From: Welwitschia mirabilis
Lineage: Eukaryota; Gnetophyta; Gnetopsida; Welwitschiales
DNA: 64,000 bases
Reading direction: 5' to 3'
NCBI GenBank assembly: GCA_051453625.1
Contig: JBOZIK010000001.1
Location: 72,013,977-72,077,976 of the forward strand
The notes below the pieces were generated by a model. That model had not been told where the DNA came from. It made no database searches and saw only the letters and a list, made by a program, of their open reading frames with translations. Position 1 is the first letter of the stretch, and every line of letters starts with the position of its first letter. Made by a program: the position numbers and the translations under genes. This document shows positions 60,603 through 64,000 of this stretch, piece after piece.

Positions 60603-62464
60603 TGTGGATCGAGAACCCTAGAGGGGGATGAATAGGTTCTACAGTAATATTTAAATAATCTTACAATAAAAATTCACTTAAAGAGATCACTAAAAACTTA
60701 TGTATAAGAACTAAAAGTAATCTAAACAATAAAGTAATAGATAGCATAAAAATACCAATTAGATGCATGCGTGTTTTATAGTAGTTTGGGAAACCACCTA
60801 CTCCACTCTCGATGATTAGCTTATTACCAAGCCTGATCCAGATCTTCATTAACTCTTTTAGGTATTGCAGGTTCACCTATAACCTTTACACCCAGACTTT
60901 TGCATGCTAAGTCTCAACCTTTTCAAATGGACCTTTACAGGCAAAGTCTTAACCTTTAGAAGATGTAATAGTGATGGAAAAATGTCTTGATGCATTGATA
61001 TCACTCATTTTTTAACACAATAATAGCAATGGAGATCTTCTCCTATAAATGATATGAACTACAATAATAAAGTATAAGATCTAAACTTTTATGCAAAGAT
61101 ATAGTAGATGTCAACTCATCCTTAGTTAGGAATGCAATGCCAAGCTAGTATAATGATTAATCACCAGATTNNNNNNNNNNNNNNNNNNNNNNNNNNNNNN
61201 NNNNNNNNNNNNNNNNNNNNNNNNNNNNNNNNNNNNNNNNNNNNNNNNNNNNNNNNNNNNNNNNNNNNNNNNNNNNNNNNNNNNNNNNNNNNNNNNNNNN
61301 NNNNNNNNNNNNNNNNNNNNNNNNNNNNNNNNNNNNNNNNNNNNNNNNNNNNNNNNNNNNNNNNNNNNNNNNNNNNNNNNNNNNNNNNNNNNNNNNNNNN
61401 NNNNNNNNNNNNNNNNNNNNNNNNNNNNNNNNNNNNNNNNNNNNNNNNNNNNNNNNNNNNNNNNNNNNNNNNNNNNNNNNNNNNNNNNNNNNNNNNNNNN
61501 NNNNNNNNNNNNNNNNNNNNNNNNNNNNNNNNNNNNNNNNNNNNNNNNNNNNNNNNNNNNNNNNNNNNNNNNNNNNNNNNNNNNNNNNNNNNNNNNNNNN
61601 NNNNNNNNNNNNNNNNNNNNNNNNNNNNNNNNNNNNNNNNNNNNNNNNNNNNNNNNNNNNNNNNNNNNNNNNNNNNNNNNNNNNNNNNNNNNNNNNNNNN
61701 NNNNNNNNNNNNNNNNNNNNNNNNNNNNNNNNNNNNNNNNNNNNNNNNNNNNNNNNNNNNNNNNNNNNNNNNNNNNNNNNNNNNNNNNNNNNNNNNNNNN
61801 NNNNNNNNNNNNNNNNNNNNNNNNNNNNNNNNNNNNNNNNNNNNNNNNNNNNNNNNNNNNNNNNNNNNNNNNNNNNNNNNNNNNNNNNNNNNNNNNNNNN
61901 NNNNNNNNNNNNNNNNNNNNNNNNNNNNNNNNNNNNNNNNNNNNNNNNNNNNNNNNNNNNNNNNNNNNNNNNNNNNNNNNNNNNNNNNNNNNNNNNNNNN
62001 NNNNNNNNNNNNNNNNNNNNNNNNNNNNNNNNNNNNNNNNNNNNNNNNNNNNNNNNNNNNNNNNNNNNNNNNNNNNNNNNNNNNNNNNNNNNNNNNNNNN
62101 NNNNNNNNNNNNNNNNNNNNNNNNNNNNNNNNNNNNNNNNNNNNNNNNNNNNNNNACTACTTAACACTCTATTCAAGAATATTGATTCTCAAATTCATAG
62201 GTTCAATCGATCCCTCGGTAGTTCAGTAGACCCCTCTGAATCCAGTCTAATTCTAAGAGTTCATTCCAAGTGCGGTCAATCTCTTAAAAGTTCGGTCAGT
62301 CCCTCAAGAGGGTAATTAAACTTGACAGGATTCAGTAATTAAAATCCGACATTCTTGCTTAAGCTTTTGACCTATAAGTAATCAATATTTTCTGCACAAG
62401 ATACATAAATTTTGCTTTACAGAAAACATTATTTTGACATCAATTGACAATATATAATCTAACA
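60603..62464 (-). repeat. 5' LTR of element J
   Basis: It starts (plus sense) TGTGGATCGAGAACCC and ends AATCTAACA at 62464, matching 54154-55519. A 985-N run fills 61171-62155, so its length is an estimate. The 3' part next to the gap has repeated GTTC(G/A)GT phrases and unusual CpG content. Confidence 0.88.
62200..62310 (+). repeat. Imperfect short tandem repeats in the J LTR
   Basis: GGTTCAATCGATCCCTC, AGTTCAGTAGACCCCTC, AGTGCGGTCAATCTCTT and AGTTCGGTCAGTCCCTC recur at 20-30 base spacing. The array abuts the 985-N gap and a related motif (GATCGGTTAACCCCTT, CATCCGGTTGACTTCTT) stands at 54979-55017 beside the 312-N gap of the other LTR. Confidence 0.75.
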
Positions 62465-62624
62465 TTATTAACAAACAACATTCATAGCCTACTTCCACTT
62501 AGAAACCTCAACCTATCCTTAATNNNNNNNNNNNNNNNNNNNNNNNNNNNNNNNNNNNNNNNNNNNNNNNNNNNNNNNNNNNNNNNNNNNNNNNNNNNNN
62601 NNNNNNNNNNNNNNNNNNNNNNNA
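62465..62624. other. Flank of element J with an assembly gap
   Basis: The 33 bases before the 100-N run (62524-62623), ending CTCAACCTATCCTTAAT, occur again at about 62727-62759. This again suggests an unmerged overlap. Confidence 0.75.
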
Positions 62625-62639
62625 AATGATTCTCACATC

Positions 62640-63180
62640 TAATGACTTCACCTCTAGTAATTTGTTTTTTCTTCTTCTAACCCTTTAACTTAAGCTACCA
62701 CTATTAATAAATAAAATTCATAGCCTACCTCTACTTAGAAACCTCAACCTATCCTTAATGTTAGTAGAAAATCTTTGGATTCTTCCTTATTAGTATTCCC
62801 TTCAGTTTTGTCTAACATGCAGTGGATCCCAAAGGATTCATTGAAGTCATCATGTGGAAAGAGTAAATGCCTCCACTAGAAGGAACCAGCTTTCCATATC
62901 TTCATATTATTCTAATCTTGAATCCCTTGTGAAGATTCATAACCCTTTTCAAAGTTTCACAGATAGTATAGGTATTGATAATCAGGCTTATGTGAGGAGG
63001 CGGTATAGTTAAAACCTCCTTTTCTATAACATAAACATTCTCTCGTAGGATTTTCAAGATCTCAGTCAAAGGCTCCAGTATAAATTTACTAGATATTTTC
63101 ATTCTAACCAATGTACTCTGTTCTTTTAACTTTTTTCTTCTTTAGGACATTAAGATCTTTTCTTAAGAATGGTCTTATCA
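62640..63180 (-). pseudogene. Unrecognised coding-like stretch
   Basis: On the minus strand a frame from about 63160 to 62902 reads without a stop for some 85 codons: PKEEKKLKEQSTLVRMK, then ILEPLTEILKILRENVYVIE, LTIPPPH and ICETLKRVMNLHKGFKI. It is charged and looks helical. A worn continuation is possible to 62640 in other frames. I do not recognise it. In this context it may be the post-pol part of an older copia element into which J inserted, or a host gene relic. No start or splice sites can be defended. Confidence 0.35.
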
Positions 63181-64000
63181 TTTAACAATCATTTCTTTTT
63201 CTTATGAGTATGGACAATTAAATGTTTCTATTCTTTACCTTACCTTTTGGAAAGATCAATTATTCAATTTTTTGTGGATCTTAGAAATTGAATTTGTTAG
63301 GATATTTTTTCTTAAATTGTGATCTCTATTGTAGTTGTGCAATATATACTTCAAATGGTTCGAGGAAGAGATGTTCTTTATGGTAAGAACTTTTTATTTA
63401 TTTCTCTCTATTTTATGATCTTTTTTTGGTAACTATGATGAGGTTGAATTTTCTAATGATAAATTTAGAGGATTTTCAATTTTCCTTTTAAGAGTAGGAA
63501 TATTAGCACTACTCTATCTTCAAAGAAACATTTTTATGTGTTAGATATGCATGGAGGTAACTTGAATATATTCTCCAAAGGTATACTTGGAGCAATTAAC
63601 GTCATGAATAAGCTCATACCTTTAATAGATTCGATATGTTTTATTTCTTTGCATTTTCTNNNNNNNNNNNNNNNNNNNNNNNNNNNNNNNNNNNNNNNNN
63701 NNNNNNNNNNNNNNNNNNNNNNNNNNNNNNNNNNNNNNNNNNNNNNNGTAGTTAAATGGATCCGAACGATTAACTTAAATATCACTCAACTAAATATATA
63801 TATATATATATATATATAATATCTAAACTAATAGTATGTCTGTATTAGTTTAAGCGCTCTTGTAATCACTCCAGTTTATTCCCTCAGCTTCCTGTACATG
63901 CTTACTTAAGCTGGGCATAAGCCGCTTATGATTTTGCTATACTGGAACACTTAATGTTAACGGTTTTCAAAGTAGGCGAAATGAAATCAATCATGCCTGC
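63181..64000. other. Unassigned DNA with a TA microsatellite
   Basis: No feature was recognised apart from a TA run at 63794-63818 and an 88-N gap at 63660-63747. The last 180 bases are richer in G, C and CpG than the rest of the window. Confidence 0.5.
63794..63818 (+). repeat. TA microsatellite
   Basis: About twelve TA units in a row. Confidence 0.95.

Larger units (their letters stand above)
54143..62464 (-). mobile_element. Element J: Ty1/copia (Sirevirus-like) element with paired LTRs
   Basis: J reads on the minus strand: 5' LTR 60603-62464, PBS 60588-60598, gag, protease, integrase, RT, start of RNase H, PPT 55520-55532, 3' LTR about 54143-55519. Preservation is better than in F and H: the YVDD is clean, the PBS has one or two changes, and several open pieces of about 100 codons remain. 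RT blocks (FEMSIL-type, TPMST) point to a Sirevirus-like lineage. Long N runs hide RNase H and half of integrase. Confidence 0.88.

Noticed and set aside
63356-63400. Exon start with a 5' splice site (ATGGTTCGAGG ... GGTAAG)
   Set aside because: A single short candidate exon without a partner exon, protein match or transcript cannot be supported.
1-64000. CRISPR arrays, operons, ribosome binding sites, tRNA or rRNA genes
   Set aside because: No such structure was seen on either strand, and the retrotransposon content shows plant nuclear DNA.

Overview
The window is extremely AT-rich nuclear plant DNA made almost entirely of decayed LTR retrotransposons. I found no intact host gene, no rRNA or tRNA gene, no CRISPR array and nothing bacterial. 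A seed plant is indicated by the mix of lineages: an Athila-like Ty3/gypsy element, long-LTR chromovirus copies of Tekay/Del type, and three Sirevirus-like Ty1/copia elements. The species cannot be named from this. CpG looks scarce over most of the window, and reading frames are full of stops that C-to-T and G-to-A changes explain, as expected for old, silenced repeats. Protein calls below are pseudogene domains recognised by translating the sequence by eye. Their edges are good to about 20-100 bases, while LTR, primer-site (PBS) and polypurine-tract (PPT) edges are usually good to a few bases.

Layout. 1-3140: unassigned AT-rich DNA. 3150-8655: Athila-like Ty3/gypsy element A on the minus strand (integrase, RNase H, RT, protease, gag, then a PBS at 8630-8649 and an LTR edge at 8655). 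10000-11196: an isolated LTR-like block. 11205-26753: a scrambled chromovirus cluster, consisting of an inverted LTR with an internal duplication (11205-14699), a 5'-truncated pol copy C (14700-16826), a 3.55 kb LTR (16827-20379), a gag-pol copy D (PBS 20383, ending at about 25290), and an inverted LTR piece (25292-26753). 26754-30116: mostly unassigned, with a short copia gag relic.

30122-38871: Sirevirus-like copia element F on the minus strand, complete end to end with two LTRs, PBS, PPT and a 5-bp target duplication (ATGTG). 39338-47565: element H of the same family on the plus strand, head to head with F and with a truncated 3' LTR. Both carry the same extra reading frame after pol. 47566-54106: unassigned and gap-rich. 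54143-62464: a second, better preserved copia lineage, J, on the minus strand, with paired LTRs, an almost intact methionine-tRNA primer site and a clean YVDD in RT, but an apparently deleted gag. 62465-64000: flank with a short unrecognised coding-like stretch and a compositionally different last 180 bases.

The elements would each have encoded the usual copying machinery (gag shell, protease, RT-RNase H, integrase), but no copy seen here has an open gag-pol frame. Any activity would need proteins supplied by other copies. The sequence is also broken by 21 runs of N. At least five of the 100-N runs are flanked by the same sequence on both sides, so they are probably unmerged contig overlaps.
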